This document shows, in pieces, positions 1-7,968 of a DNA stretch of 41,933 nucleotides. The stretch is from contig NZ_CACSIP010000024.1 in assembly GCF_902705885.1 (NCBI RefSeq), forward strand, positions 1-41,933, read 5' to 3'. The position numbers and the translations under genes were made by a program. The notes beneath the pieces were generated by a model. It was not told where the DNA came from and did not search any database. It worked only from the letters and a program-made list of their open reading frames with translations. Positions within the stretch are counted from its first letter, which is position 1; each line of letters begins with the position of its first letter. This DNA is from Mycolicibacterium austroafricanum. GTDB taxonomy: Bacteria; Actinomycetota; Actinomycetes; Mycobacteriales; Mycobacteriaceae.

Positions 1-1
1 G

Positions 2-100
2 CCCCCGCCCCCGCCACCGGAGCCGGTCTACGTCCCGAGACCGAACGTCGAGGTCTGCGCCGACGTGGGCCGTCGGATCAGCGTGGGGGGCTGCATCTAG
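2..100 (+). CDS. C-terminal end of a proline-rich protein (partial)
   Basis: An open frame enters from the left edge and stops at TAG 98-100. The visible 32 residues begin with a run of six prolines, then read EPVYVPRPNVEVCADVGRR and end SVGGCI. A Pro-rich spacer followed by a short tail with two cysteines resembles the C-terminus of small exported mycobacterial proteins, but the N-terminus lies outside the window, so no signal peptide can be checked. The stop codon falls in the first unit of a 12-bp tandem repeat that leads straight into the next gene, so the two genes are probably co-transcribed. Function unknown. Confidence 0.6.
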   Translation, partial: PPPPPPEPVYVPRPNVEVCADVGRRISVGGCI

Positions 101-129
101 GTGGATATCTAGGTGGATATCTAGGTGGA
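98..129 (+). repeat. 12-bp tandem repeat at a stop/start junction
   Basis: The unit TAGGTGGATATC occurs twice in full (98-109 and 110-121) and then partially (122-129). Each unit supplies an in-frame TAG stop followed by a GTG codon. The first TAG ends the upstream gene. The GTGs at 101 and 113 read only two more codons before another TAG. The third GTG, at 125, opens the downstream SDR. The repeat therefore spaces the two genes in 12-bp steps and offers three stop-start junctions. Confidence 0.85.
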
Positions 130-895
130 CCGATCCTCATTCGACCGGCTCTTCGACATGACAGGCCGGACGGTCATCGTCACCGGCGGCACCCGTGGCA
201 TCGGGCTGGCGCTGGCGCAGGGCTACGTGCTGGCCGGGGCGCGGGTCGTCGTTGCCAGCCGCAAGGCCGACGCCTGTGAGCAGGCGGCAGCGCAGCTGCG
301 TGACCTGGGCGGGGAGGCGATCGGCGTGGCGACGCACCTGGGCGAGGTCGACGACCTCGCGGCGCTGGTCTCCCGCACGGTGTCCGAGTTCGGCGGGGTG
401 GACGTGCTGGTCAACAACGCCGCCAACCCGCTGGCCCAGCCGCTGGGGCAGCTGACGGTCGATGCGCTGACGAAGTCGTTCGAGGTGAACCTTCGCGGGC
501 CGGTGCTGCTGGTCCAGGAGGCGCTACCGCACCTGAAGACCAGCCCGCATGCCGCGGTGCTGAACATGGTGTCGGTCGGCGCGTTCATCTTCGCGCCGAT
601 GCTGTCGATCTATGCGGCGATGAAGTCGGCGCTGATGTCGTTCACCCGCTCGATGGCCGCCGAATTCGCCGGCGACGGTATCAGGGTCAACGCGTTGGCG
701 CCGGGCCCGGTGGACACCGACATGATGCGCAAGAACCCGCAGGAGGCGATCGACGGCATGGTCGCCGGAACACTGATGGGACGGCTGGCCTCAGCCGACG
801 AGATGGTCGGCGCCGCACTGCTGTTGACGTCGGAAGCGGGCAGCTACATCACCGGCCAGGTGATCATCGCCGACGGCGGCGGGACGCCCCGCTAG
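125..895 (+). CDS. Short-chain dehydrogenase/reductase (SDR), classical type
   Basis: A 256-residue protein of normal length for a classical SDR, a soluble NAD(P)-dependent oxidoreductase. The Rossmann cofactor motif TGGTRGIG lies at residues 20-27, NNAA at 97-100, and the catalytic set is Ser150, Tyr163 and Lys167 (YAAMK). The C-terminus ITGQVIIADGGG is typical of the glucose-dehydrogenase/FabG-like branch. The substrate cannot be told from sequence. The start is taken as GTG 125, directly after the last repeat unit; ATG 158 is an alternative that would still keep the cofactor motif. The gene ends in CTAG, which is also the stop of the convergent methyltransferase gene (4-bp overlap). Confidence 0.9.
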   Translation: MDRSSFDRLFDMTGRTVIVTGGTRGIGLALAQGYVLAGARVVVASRKADACEQAAAQLRDLGGEAIGVATHLGEVDDLAALVSRTVSEFGGVDVLVNNAANPLAQPLGQLTVDALTKSFEVNLRGPVLLVQEALPHLKTSPHAAVLNMVSVGAFIFAPMLSIYAAMKSALMSFTRSMAAEFAGDGIRVNALAPGPVDTDMMRKNPQEAIDGMVAGTLMGRLASADEMVGAALLLTSEAGSYITGQVIIADGGGTPR

Positions 896-1704
896 GAGGA
901 CCGCTCAAAGGTGTGAACACGGTACCCGTCCCGTAGCGTGCGCAGCGCGGTACGCATCGCGACGGCGGGGATGCGGAATGCCTTGAACTCGCGTGCCCGG
1001 TCCACGATCGACACCGGCGGGCGTGGTTGCCGGTATCCGAGGTGGACGAAGGTCTCCTCTGGCCGCTGTTCGACGAACTTGAATTCACTGCCCAGCGCCC
1101 GGATCTGCTCATACAGCTTGCCCATATGCCTGTCGAAGAACACCCGGTCCATCAGGTCGCAGATCAGCGTGTGGTCGGGGAAGATGTCCGACAGCGTCGT
1201 GAGCAGTTGGTGCACTTGGGTTTTGTCCAGATACATGAACACACCCTCGATCACGATGAGTGTTTCAGCGGTAGGGTCGCATTCGCGTAGCGCGGCGGGG
1301 AGTTCGCCGGCCGAGAAGTCGACGGCTATGCGCCGCAATACGTTCGGACACGACTCAGTCGCCAGGATGGTGTTCTTGTGTTCGATGATGGCCGCTTCAT
1401 CGAACTCGAACCAGCGACCACCGGCCAATCGATAGGCGCGGCTGTCGAAGCCGGTGCCGATGTTGATGATCTGCAGGTCTTTGTTCGCCTTGAGGCGTCT
1501 GGCCATCTCGTCGTAGAAGATCCGCGCCCGCACGACGTTGCTGGCATTTCGCCGGGTGCTGCCGGAGAACGGGGCATAGACCGCCATGCCCTCACCGGTC
1601 ATGAAGTCCTCGGCGTAGATGTCAGAACATATCGACGCTGGCGAGCGGGCGTCGTCGGCGCGAATCCCGCAGCAGAAGAAGGCGGTCTTGGATATCGGGT
1701 TCAT
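892..1704 (-). CDS. SAM-dependent methyltransferase, LCMT-like (PF04072 type)
   Basis: A 270-residue class I methyltransferase of the leucine carboxyl methyltransferase-like family, which is expanded in mycobacteria and mostly uncharacterised. The SAM-binding motif NIGTGFDSRAYR is at residues 81-92. FEFDEAAIIEHK follows (acidic residue for the ribose), then VIEGVFMYL, as expected for the family. The ATG at 1704 is preceded by GGAG at good spacing. It lies 40 bp after the amidase stop on the same strand, so it is probably the last gene of a TetR-amidase-methyltransferase operon. Methyl acceptor unknown. Confidence 0.85.
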   Translation of the reverse strand: MNPISKTAFFCCGIRADDARSPASICSDIYAEDFMTGEGMAVYAPFSGSTRRNASNVVRARIFYDEMARRLKANKDLQIINIGTGFDSRAYRLAGGRWFEFDEAAIIEHKNTILATESCPNVLRRIAVDFSAGELPAALRECDPTAETLIVIEGVFMYLDKTQVHQLLTTLSDIFPDHTLICDLMDRVFFDRHMGKLYEQIRALGSEFKFVEQRPEETFVHLGYRQPRPPVSIVDRAREFKAFRIPAVAMRTALRTLRDGYRVHTFERSS

Positions 1705-1744
1705 CTGGGCTCCAGTGCATCTCGTCGCGGGTCGTGGATGTGCG

Positions 1745-3271
1745 CTACGCGTGGATCGGCGGCCGGCCGATCAGGGCCCCGGCCCCCTCGATCTGGGCGG
1801 CGACGCGGAGCAGCAGGTCCTCCCGTCCGTAGCCGGCGACGAGTTGCACGCCGATCGGCAGGCCGCTCTCGCTCAGGCCGACCGGCAGTGAGATGGCCGG
1901 TTGTCCGGTGATGTTGAACGGGATCGTGAACGCGAGCAATGAAGCGGTACGCATCCACGCGTCGAGGGGCTTGCCGGGGTCCGGGCGCAGCGCACCGAGT
2001 CGCGGCGGCAGGTCGGTGAGGGTGGGAGTGACGAGCAGGTCGAACCCGTTCTCCCACCACGCCGCCATGCTTCTCGTGAAGGTGTTCAAGCCGGAGAGGG
2101 CGGTGAGGTAGTCGCTGCCCATGGTGCGCTGGCCCACGTGCGTGATGAGCCAGTTGTCGGCGTCCATGTCGGCCTCACCGATCGGACGACCGAGTGTGAC
2201 GCCCATTCGCTCGACGAAGTTGGCCTGGCTGCAGGCGAGGAGGGGAACCACGAAGACCCCGGCGCCTGCTACCACCGGCGCGGGGAAGGACGGCTCCACA
2301 TCGTGGCCGAGCTCTTCGAGCAACTCGGCCGTGCGCATCACAGCGGTGCTGCACTCGGGGTGGACGGACGCGGTGGGGGTGTCGGGTACGAAGCCCAGGG
2401 CTTCGACGAATCGTCCGAGCATGGGCAGGGCCTCCGCCGGGAATTCGGCTTCTCCTGCGTTGGTGGGGAACTCGGCGACGAAGCCGATGCGCAGGCGTCC
2501 GGGATCGGCCCCGACCTCCTCGCGGTATGGCCGGGTGGGTGTGGGTGCGACGACGGTGTCACCCGGCATGGGTCCGGAGACGAGATCGAGCACCGCGGCC
2601 GTATCGCGCACGCTGCGGGTCACGGCTAGCTCCGCCGCCAGGCCGGCCCACATTGCGTCTGAGGACTCGGGGCCGACCGAGACCCTTCCGCGGGAGGGCT
2701 TGAGCCCGACGATGCCGCATTGACTCGCAGGGTTGCGGATGGAGCCGCCGCCGTCGCTGGCGTGCGCCAGCGGCACCATGCCGGAGGCGACGGCGGCCGC
2801 CGCGCCACCGCTGGAGCCGCCACTGGCGTACTCGGTGTTCCAGGGGTTGCGGGTCGGTCCGTAGGCATCCGGTTCCGTGGTCGCCCAGGCGCCGAGTTCG
2901 GGCACGTTGGTGCGTCCGATGTCGATGAATCCTGCGTCGAGGAACTTCTGCACAAGATGCGACGTGCCCGGCGCGCGGTAGTCGGCGTCGCGCAGAAACC
3001 GGGTGCCCCAGTGGTAGGGATCGCCGGCTCGATTCCCGGCTGCGATGTCCTTGAAGAGAATCGGTACGCCGCAAAACGGCGCTTCCGATCGCATGGACCG
3101 GGCCTCCCGACGCGCCCGCTCGAAATTCCGGTGGATGACCGCGTTCAGCTGCGGGTCGATCTGCTCCAGCCGTGTGATGGCCGCGTCGATGAGTTCATCG
3201 GCCGAGACCTTCCCCGCGCGCACCAGTTCCGCCTGGCCGACGGCGTCGAGTCCTGCAAGTTCGTCGGGCAT
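1745..3271 (-). CDS. Amidase, amidase-signature family
   Basis: A 508-residue amidase-signature hydrolase, which cleaves carboxamides through a Ser-cisSer-Lys triad. The triad is visible: Lys74 in ILFKD, Ser153 in GGSSGG and the nucleophile Ser177 in SDGGGSIRNP. The 24-residue gap between the two serines is the family norm. No signal peptide is visible, so it is probably cytosolic. The chosen start (ATG 3271, MPDELAGLD) overlaps the TetR stop as TAATG and has GGAGAA just upstream, which indicates translational coupling; longer frames running into the TetR gene are not used. It resembles AmiB/AmiC-type mycobacterial amidases; the natural amide substrate is unknown, and the linked regulator suggests induction by it. 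Confidence 0.92.
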   Translation of the reverse strand: MPDELAGLDAVGQAELVRAGKVSADELIDAAITRLEQIDPQLNAVIHRNFERARREARSMRSEAPFCGVPILFKDIAAGNRAGDPYHWGTRFLRDADYRAPGTSHLVQKFLDAGFIDIGRTNVPELGAWATTEPDAYGPTRNPWNTEYASGGSSGGAAAAVASGMVPLAHASDGGGSIRNPASQCGIVGLKPSRGRVSVGPESSDAMWAGLAAELAVTRSVRDTAAVLDLVSGPMPGDTVVAPTPTRPYREEVGADPGRLRIGFVAEFPTNAGEAEFPAEALPMLGRFVEALGFVPDTPTASVHPECSTAVMRTAELLEELGHDVEPSFPAPVVAGAGVFVVPLLACSQANFVERMGVTLGRPIGEADMDADNWLITHVGQRTMGSDYLTALSGLNTFTRSMAAWWENGFDLLVTPTLTDLPPRLGALRPDPGKPLDAWMRTASLLAFTIPFNITGQPAISLPVGLSESGLPIGVQLVAGYGREDLLLRVAAQIEGAGALIGRPPIHA

Positions 3272-3990
3272 TAGTTCTCCTGTGTCGGGTGTGTGGTGGG
3301 GTTCTGTCCGCCACCGGAGCGGGGTAGGAGCGTGGTGAGATCGAGGCCGGCGACGGCTTGGCCGAGGCAGACCGAACGGAGAACGCTGCTGGCGAACGCT
3401 TCGGTGTCTCCCCACGGCAGATACGGTCTGGTGACCAACAGGGAGGCGACGCCGTGCGCGGCGGCCCACAGTTGCAGCGCCGGCCCCAGGGAGTCGGTCG
3501 GCGGAAAGAAGGCTTCGTCGATGAGCTCCTGCACGGTGTGTTGCAGATGGACGAAGGCCGAGTTGACGAGCGTCTCGTCGAATTCACTGGGTTGCCGGGG
3601 GGCGGTGTCGGTGGCGACGCGGTACATCAACGGGGTCTGCACGGCAAAACGCACGTAGGCCATCCCCAGGGCGTGCAGCCGTTCCAGGGCGGTCGGCAGG
3701 CCGCGGGTGGCGTCGCGCATCGCCTGGCCGAGCTGCCGATAGTACTTTGCGCACACCGCATCCAGAAGCTGGTCCTTGTCCGCGAAATGTCGATAGAGCG
3801 AGGGCGCGGTGATGCCGAGCGCGCGGGTCACCTCCCGGGTCGAAGGCGCCTTGGCGTCCTGCGACGCCAAGATCAATTCGGTTGCGGCATCGATGATCTG
3901 GTCGCGGAGCAGGTCGCCGGATCCCTTGGGTAGCCGCGGGCGTGACGGCGTGCCGGGCACCGCTTTCTTCACACGCGACCGCTTCAACAC
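3271..3990 (-). CDS. TetR-family transcriptional regulator (amidase operon)
   Basis: A protein of up to 239 residues with an N-terminal TetR helix-turn-helix. STREVTRALGITAPSLYRHF spans roughly residues 49-68, and the C-terminal ligand domain looks like the TetR_C_13/WHG type. It is the first gene of the minus-strand operon and overlaps the amidase start (TAATG), so it probably represses its own operon in response to an amidase-linked ligand. The start is uncertain. GTG 3990 has AGGAGG almost touching it, while TTG 3987 or GTG 3972 would be spaced better or further; none changes the DNA-binding domain. Two short palindromes lie just upstream. Confidence 0.88.
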   Translation of the reverse strand: MLKRSRVKKAVPGTPSRPRLPKGSGDLLRDQIIDAATELILASQDAKAPSTREVTRALGITAPSLYRHFADKDQLLDAVCAKYYRQLGQAMRDATRGLPTALERLHALGMAYVRFAVQTPLMYRVATDTAPRQPSEFDETLVNSAFVHLQHTVQELIDEAFFPPTDSLGPALQLWAAAHGVASLLVTRPYLPWGDTEAFASSVLRSVCLGQAVAGLDLTTLLPRSGGGQNPTTHPTQEN

Positions 3991-4000
3991 CCCTCCTGAC

Positions 4001-4026
4001 GTAGCAGCGCTACCGTAGCGTCGCTA
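4001..4026. promoter_or_regulatory. Paired palindromes, candidate TetR operator
   Basis: Two dyads lie 15 bp apart, immediately upstream of the TetR gene that starts near 3990. The first is GTAGCAGCGCTAC (4001-4013, arms GTAGC/GCTAC). The second is TAGCGTCGCTA (4016-4026, a perfect odd palindrome). Both contain a TAGCG-type half site. Tandem dyads upstream of an autoregulated tetR gene are a common operator arrangement. The binding protein is inferred from position only. Confidence 0.5.
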
Positions 4027-4071
4027 TCCTATGGGCGTCAAGACCAGAGCCGGCGCAGCGGTCGGGTAGTG

Positions 4072-4716
4072 CTAGGAGTCGTCGTCGAGGCCGATCAGCG
4101 GGCCCAGCAGCGGCGCGTGCCGCGGGTAGACGATCGCGGGCCCGATCCACCGGGACAGGAACTCGCGCAGTTCGGCGGCGGTGCGCTTGGGGTTGCCGGC
4201 GTCGATGAGGAACGAGTTCAGCACCCGCAGCGAGAATTCGTTCAATTCGTTGAGGGCGGGCTCGTCGAAACCGTGGGCCAGCCAGTCGACGTCGAGGCGG
4301 TGCAGCATTGAACGGCCGAAGGTGTAGGCGGTGTCGGAGGTGAAGGAGCCGCCGACGGAATGCGTGCCCCGCTGGCTGAGCAGGAAACCGATCTGGGGGT
4401 CGTCAGCGAGCGACTCGATGGTGAACGACATACCCTCGACCATCGCTCGGACGGGGTCGGTCTCGCCGCGGACCCGTCGTTCCAGTCGATTCAGGAACCC
4501 GTCGGCCTGCTGCATCGCGCAGGCGACCAGCAGCGCCTCGGTGCTGGGGAAGTAGCGGTAGACGGTCTGGCGGGTGACGCCGAGGTTGCGCGCCACGTCG
4601 GCGATGCGCATCGCGGATCCGCGTTCGGTGACGATCCGCTCTGCCGAGCCGAGGATGCGCGCAATCGCCTCCTCGTCCGACGCAGGAGGATTGCCTGACC
4701 AACCGTGGCTTCGCAT
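4072..4716 (-). CDS. TetR-family transcriptional regulator
   Basis: A 214-residue TetR regulator with its helix-turn-helix at about residues 35-56 (MRIADVARNLGVTRQTVYRYF) and a divergent C-terminal ligand domain. It lies downstream of the DesT-like regulator on the same strand, separated by a 25-bp-arm inverted repeat, so read-through transcription is possible. Nearby targets could be itself, the desaturase operon or the amidase operon; the sequence does not decide. The ATG at 4716 agrees with the start of the folded domain. Confidence 0.87.
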   Translation of the reverse strand: MRSHGWSGNPPASDEEAIARILGSAERIVTERGSAMRIADVARNLGVTRQTVYRYFPSTEALLVACAMQQADGFLNRLERRVRGETDPVRAMVEGMSFTIESLADDPQIGFLLSQRGTHSVGGSFTSDTAYTFGRSMLHRLDVDWLAHGFDEPALNELNEFSLRVLNSFLIDAGNPKRTAAELREFLSRWIGPAIVYPRHAPLLGPLIGLDDDS

Positions 4717-4729
4717 CGCTCGTCCCCTT

Positions 4730-4798
4730 CCCCGCCGGAACTGTATTCCACGCGCTGTTTTTTGCGAGATCGACGCGTGGAATACCGTTCCGGCGGGG
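4730..4798. repeat. Inverted pair of the GGAACGGTATTCC intergenic repeat
   Basis: Two 25-bp arms, 4730-4754 and 4774-4798, are inverted copies with a single mismatch. The core is GGAACTGTATTCC in the left arm and GGAACGGTATTCC (read on the minus strand) in the right arm. The 19-bp spacer holds a run of six T. The pair separates two minus-strand TetR genes. Transcribed from the minus strand it would form a near-perfect 25-bp hairpin about 33 nt after the stop codon of the DesT-like gene, consistent with a transcript end or RNA-stability element. Confidence 0.8.
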
Positions 4799-4830
4799 CT
4801 TCTTGCGCTGCGACGTCAACTGCAGCGACG

Positions 4831-5520
4831 TCAACTGCTGCGCCAGCCCGCCACGCCGACGGTGATCATCCGCAATTGTTTGATGGCGACCCGCCTGATC
4901 TCCTGGATCGTCGCCGGGTCGTTGGTGTCCTCGAGGGACTCGGCGATCACGATCATCGAGTTGACGAACACGCTTGCCAGGATGTTGAGGTCTTCGCTGC
5001 TCCAGGCGTTGAGGCCGGGGAAGCGGGCCAGGTCGATCGCGAGTTCTGAGGTGATGAGCCGGATCTCGGTGCGGATCGCGTACCTGAGCACAGCGACCCC
5101 GGTGTTGCGCTCGCGGCCGATGAAGCGCCAGTGTTCCCGGCGTTCCTGCACACCGTCGATGAGGATGTCGACCGAGGACTCGATGACGCGGTTCGGGTCG
5201 AGCTTGCCGGCGCGGGCTCCACGCAACATGTCGCGCAGGGCACGAAACGATTCGTCGATCAGCACCAGCCCGAGCGCTTCCATCGACTCGAAGTGCCGGT
5301 AGAACGCGGCGGGCACGATCCCTGCCTCCCGGGTCACCTCGCGCAGGCTCAGCGCGCCGAAGCTGCGCTCGTCGAGCAGGTGGAGGGCTGCGGCGACGAT
5401 CGCCCGCCGGGTGGCTTCCTTGCGCTGGTCGCGCGACAGGGTCTCCCTGCTGCTGCTGCGGGAATCCCTCGAACGCCTGCTCGAAGAACTCGAGCGTGAG
5501 CTGGGCGTACGGTCGTTCAC
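4831..5520 (-). CDS. TetR-family regulator, DesT/FabR-like
   Basis: A 229-residue regulator. The N-terminal 30 residues are a Ser/Arg-rich tail; a TetR domain follows with LREVTREAGIVPAAFYRHF as the helix-turn-helix. GIVPAAFYRHF closely matches the recognition region of FabR and DesT, TetR proteins that control unsaturated fatty acid genes in response to acyl-CoA. The gene is divergent from a reductase-desaturase pair, the arrangement of Pseudomonas desT-desCB. I infer that it represses that pair. The start is GTG 5520 (VNDRTPSS); longer upstream frames run into the divergent gene and are rejected. A 16-bp dyad in the divergent region is the likely operator. Confidence 0.87.
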   Translation of the reverse strand: MNDRTPSSRSSSSSRRSRDSRSSSRETLSRDQRKEATRRAIVAAALHLLDERSFGALSLREVTREAGIVPAAFYRHFESMEALGLVLIDESFRALRDMLRGARAGKLDPNRVIESSVDILIDGVQERREHWRFIGRERNTGVAVLRYAIRTEIRLITSELAIDLARFPGLNAWSSEDLNILASVFVNSMIVIAESLEDTNDPATIQEIRRVAIKQLRMITVGVAGWRSS

Positions 5521-5581
5521 TGTGTGAAAACTACCACAGCCTGGTGATACCTCTTGACGTACTGGTCCGATCAGGCGCACG

Positions 5582-5597
5582 GTGTACACATGTTCAC
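5582..5597. promoter_or_regulatory. Candidate DesT-like operator overlapping the reductase start
   Basis: GTGTACACATGTTCAC forms a 7-2-7 dyad with one mismatch (on the minus strand GTGAACA-TG-TGTACAC). It sits in the divergent region between the DesT/FabR-like gene and the reductase gene and contains the reductase ATG at 5590-5592. A repressor here could block both transcription start and initiation of translation. Assignment to the neighbouring TetR protein is inferred from position. Confidence 0.45.
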
Positions 5598-6642
5598 TGA
5601 AACGTTGACCAAGCGACGGCGAGGGTCCGCACTGCTGGACCTGCTCACCGGTCCTCATGGTGTCGACCGCTTCACCGAGCTGGTCGACCCCACCTGGACA
5701 CGCGGCGACGCCCGCGCCCGAATCGTCGGGGTGCAGCGCAGCACCCCCCGCAGCGTCACGCTGACGCTGGAACCCAACCGTGCGTTCGCCGGATTTCGCG
5801 CCGGCCAGCACATCAACCTGTCGGTCGAGATCGACGGTCGTCGCCGCACCCGGCCGTACTCGCCGGCCAACGCCGAGAACGACCGGTACATCGAGCTGAC
5901 CATCGGTCACCACGAGGGCGGCCTGGTGTCACCGTTCCTGTTCGAGCACGCCCGCAAGGGCATGGTCGTCGGCCTCGACTCCGTCGGCGGCGAGTTCACG
6001 CTGCCCGCTCGCCCGTCGGGACGCCTGCTGTTCGTCTCCGGCGGCAGCGGCATCACCCCGGTGATGTCGATGCTGCGCACACTGCGTGCACGGCGCTACC
6101 CCGGCGACGTCACCTTCATCCACTACGCCCGGTCCGCCGAGGAGGCGTGCTACCGCGCCGAGTTGGCCGACATCGCGCGAGCGATGCCGAACGTCACGGT
6201 GCTGCACGGCTACAGCCGCACGCCGCAGGGTTCGGACCTGCACGGCCGCTTCGCCGCCGCGCATGTGGAGACGGACCCGGACCACGTGTTCGTGTGCGGG
6301 CCGCCCGAGCTCGCCGACGCGGTCCGGTCGATCTACCCGGATGCGGCGGCGGAGAGCTTCGTGCCGCCGGTGTTCTCGGGTGAATCCTCGGGTGGCCGAG
6401 TGACTTTCGCCGACAGCGGCGTGGAGATCACCGACGACGGCCGACCGCTGCTGGACCAGGCCGAGTCCGCGGGCCTGACACCGGAGAGCGGTTGCCGGAT
6501 GGGCATCTGCTTCTCCTGCACCCGACGCAAGACCAGCGGTGCAGTGCGCAACGTGATCACCGGTGCGATGTCGAGCACCGAGGAAGAGGATGTGCAGATC
6601 TGCGTGTCCGCCCCCGTCGGCGACGTCGACATCGCCCTGTAA
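5590..6642 (+). CDS. Flavin/[2Fe-2S] oxidoreductase for the desaturase (Rv3230c-like)
   Basis: A 350-residue ferredoxin-NADP reductase-type electron donor. It has an FAD-binding domain with RPYS at residues 88-91 and an NAD(P)-binding domain with GGSGITPV at 151-158. A C-terminal plant-type [2Fe-2S] ferredoxin domain has ligands Cys302, Cys307, Cys310 and Cys338. The layout matches mycobacterial Rv3230c, which supplies electrons to the DesA3 stearoyl-CoA desaturase. ATG 5590 is chosen because it gives the family's normal N-terminus (GPHGVDRFTELVDPTW near residue 21); an upstream TTG at 5554 is less likely. No clear ribosome site precedes it, so a very short leader is possible. The desaturase follows 105 bp downstream in the same operon. 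Confidence 0.92.
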   Translation: MFTETLTKRRRGSALLDLLTGPHGVDRFTELVDPTWTRGDARARIVGVQRSTPRSVTLTLEPNRAFAGFRAGQHINLSVEIDGRRRTRPYSPANAENDRYIELTIGHHEGGLVSPFLFEHARKGMVVGLDSVGGEFTLPARPSGRLLFVSGGSGITPVMSMLRTLRARRYPGDVTFIHYARSAEEACYRAELADIARAMPNVTVLHGYSRTPQGSDLHGRFAAAHVETDPDHVFVCGPPELADAVRSIYPDAAAESFVPPVFSGESSGGRVTFADSGVEITDDGRPLLDQAESAGLTPESGCRMGICFSCTRRKTSGAVRNVITGAMSSTEEEDVQICVSAPVGDVDIAL

Positions 6643-6665
6643 AGACATCGCCCTGTAAACCCCCG

Positions 6666-6685
6666 TGCCGGAACGGTATTCCAGC
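6666..6685 (+). repeat. GGAACGGTATTCC intergenic repeat, single copy
   Basis: GCCGGAACGGTATTCCAGC lies 25 bp after the reductase stop, between the reductase and desaturase genes and in the sense orientation. The core is 6670-6682. It can fold as GC/GC plus GGAA/TTCC around a CGGTA loop, with one C-A mismatch. Placed inside an operon it could allow partial termination or mRNA processing between the two genes. Confidence 0.7.
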
Positions 6686-6747
6686 AGCGGATATTCACCC
6701 AAACCCCGCTCTGAATGCAGTCTCGGCGATACCGAGAGGTGACAAAC

Positions 6748-7866
6748 ATGACCGACATTCTGGAAACCCCGACCACCACCCCCCAAGCCAAGACGCTCGA
6801 GAAGATGGTCGGCGGCCGCAAGGTCACCCTGACCCCCGAGCAGGCCGAGGAATTCGGCCGCGAGCTCGACGCGCTCAAGGACAGCATCATCGCCGACCTG
6901 GGCGAACGCGACGCCACCTACATCCGCAACATGATCAAGGCGCAGCGCACCCTCGAGGTCGGCGGTCGGGCCCTGCTGTTCGGTGGGATCTTCCCGCCGT
7001 TCTGGCTCGCCGGCACGGCGATGCTGGGCCTGAGCAAGATCATCGACAACATGGAGATCGGCCACAACGTCATGCACGGCCAGTACGACTGGATGGGCGA
7101 TCCGGCGATCTCCAGCAAGGGCTTCGAGTGGGACAACGCCTGCCCGGGCGACCAGTGGCGCCACTCGCACAACTACATGCACCACACTTACACCAACATC
7201 GTCGGCCTGGACCGCGACATCGGCTACGGCATCCTGCGGATGAGCGAAGAGCAGAAGTGGCGGCCGTACTACCTGGGCAACCCGGTATACGCGTTCCTGC
7301 TGATGGTGCTGTTCCAGTACGGGGTGGCGCTGCACGAGATGGAGAGCGAGAAGATCACCACGGGTCAGATCTCGATCAAGGACAAGAAAGAGATCCTGGC
7401 GGGCATCTGGCAGAAGACCAAGCGTCAGACGCTCAAGGACTATGTGGCGTTCCCGTTGCTGGCCGGGCCGTTCGCGCCGTGGGTTTTCACCGGCAATCTG
7501 ACCGCCAACCTGATGCGCAACGTGTGGTCGTACATGATCATCTTCTGCGGGCACTTCCCCGAAGATGTCCAGGAGTTCTCGATCGAGGAGACCAAGGCCG
7601 AGACGCGTGGGCAGTGGTACTTCCGCCAGATCCTCGGGTCGGCGAACCTCACCGGTGGAAAGCTGTTCCACATTCTGTCCGGCAACCTGTCGTTCCAGAT
7701 CGAGCACCACCTGTTCCCGGACATCCCCGCCTTCCGGCACGCGGAGATCGCGCCCAAGGTTCAGGAGATCTGCGAGCGTTATGGCGTGCCGTACAACACC
7801 GGCCCGTTGCCGAAGCAGTTCGCGACCGTGGTGCGCAAGATCGTCAAGCTCGCCCTGCCGTTCTAG
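6748..7866 (+). CDS. Membrane fatty acyl desaturase, DesA3-like
   Basis: A 372-residue integral membrane di-iron desaturase that inserts a cis double bond into fatty acyl chains using O2 and electrons from the upstream reductase. The histidine boxes are HNVMH (106-110), HSHNYMHH (139-146) and QIEHH (317-321). Hydrophobic segments occur around residues 75-95, 180-195 and 233-268. The QxxHH form of the third box occurs in DesA3 and in front-end desaturases, so the double-bond position is not settled. The start ATG 6748 has AGAGGT at proper spacing; an in-frame ATG at 6715 lacks this. A hairpin directly follows the stop. It belongs to the DesA3 (Rv3229c) family, but mycobacteria carry paralogues, so no symbol is assigned. 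Confidence 0.92.
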   Translation: MTDILETPTTTPQAKTLEKMVGGRKVTLTPEQAEEFGRELDALKDSIIADLGERDATYIRNMIKAQRTLEVGGRALLFGGIFPPFWLAGTAMLGLSKIIDNMEIGHNVMHGQYDWMGDPAISSKGFEWDNACPGDQWRHSHNYMHHTYTNIVGLDRDIGYGILRMSEEQKWRPYYLGNPVYAFLLMVLFQYGVALHEMESEKITTGQISIKDKKEILAGIWQKTKRQTLKDYVAFPLLAGPFAPWVFTGNLTANLMRNVWSYMIIFCGHFPEDVQEFSIEETKAETRGQWYFRQILGSANLTGGKLFHILSGNLSFQIEHHLFPDIPAFRHAEIAPKVQEICERYGVPYNTGPLPKQFATVVRKIVKLALPF

Positions 7867-7882
7867 CCACGATTTTTCGTGG
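7867..7882 (+). terminator. Hairpin directly after the desaturase stop
   Basis: CCACGA (7867-7872) and TCGTGG (7877-7882) form a 6-bp stem around a T4 loop, starting at the base after the TAG stop. No U-tract follows, as is common for mycobacterial hairpin terminators. It lies between convergent genes (desaturase and the MFS gene). Confidence 0.5.
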
Positions 7883-7968
7883 TTCCGGCAGCGCCGCATC
7901 CGACGTCAAGCCCGCGGACTACCCGCCTGTCGGCCGGTACGGAGCGCGACGAGACTGAGCAGTCCGCG

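Noticed and set aside
5929..7899. Long minus-strand frame (656 codons) across the reductase and desaturase genes
   Set aside because: It is antisense to two clear genes with complete catalytic motifs. Its translation is His/Arg/Val-rich with no domain pattern, a codon-bias shadow.
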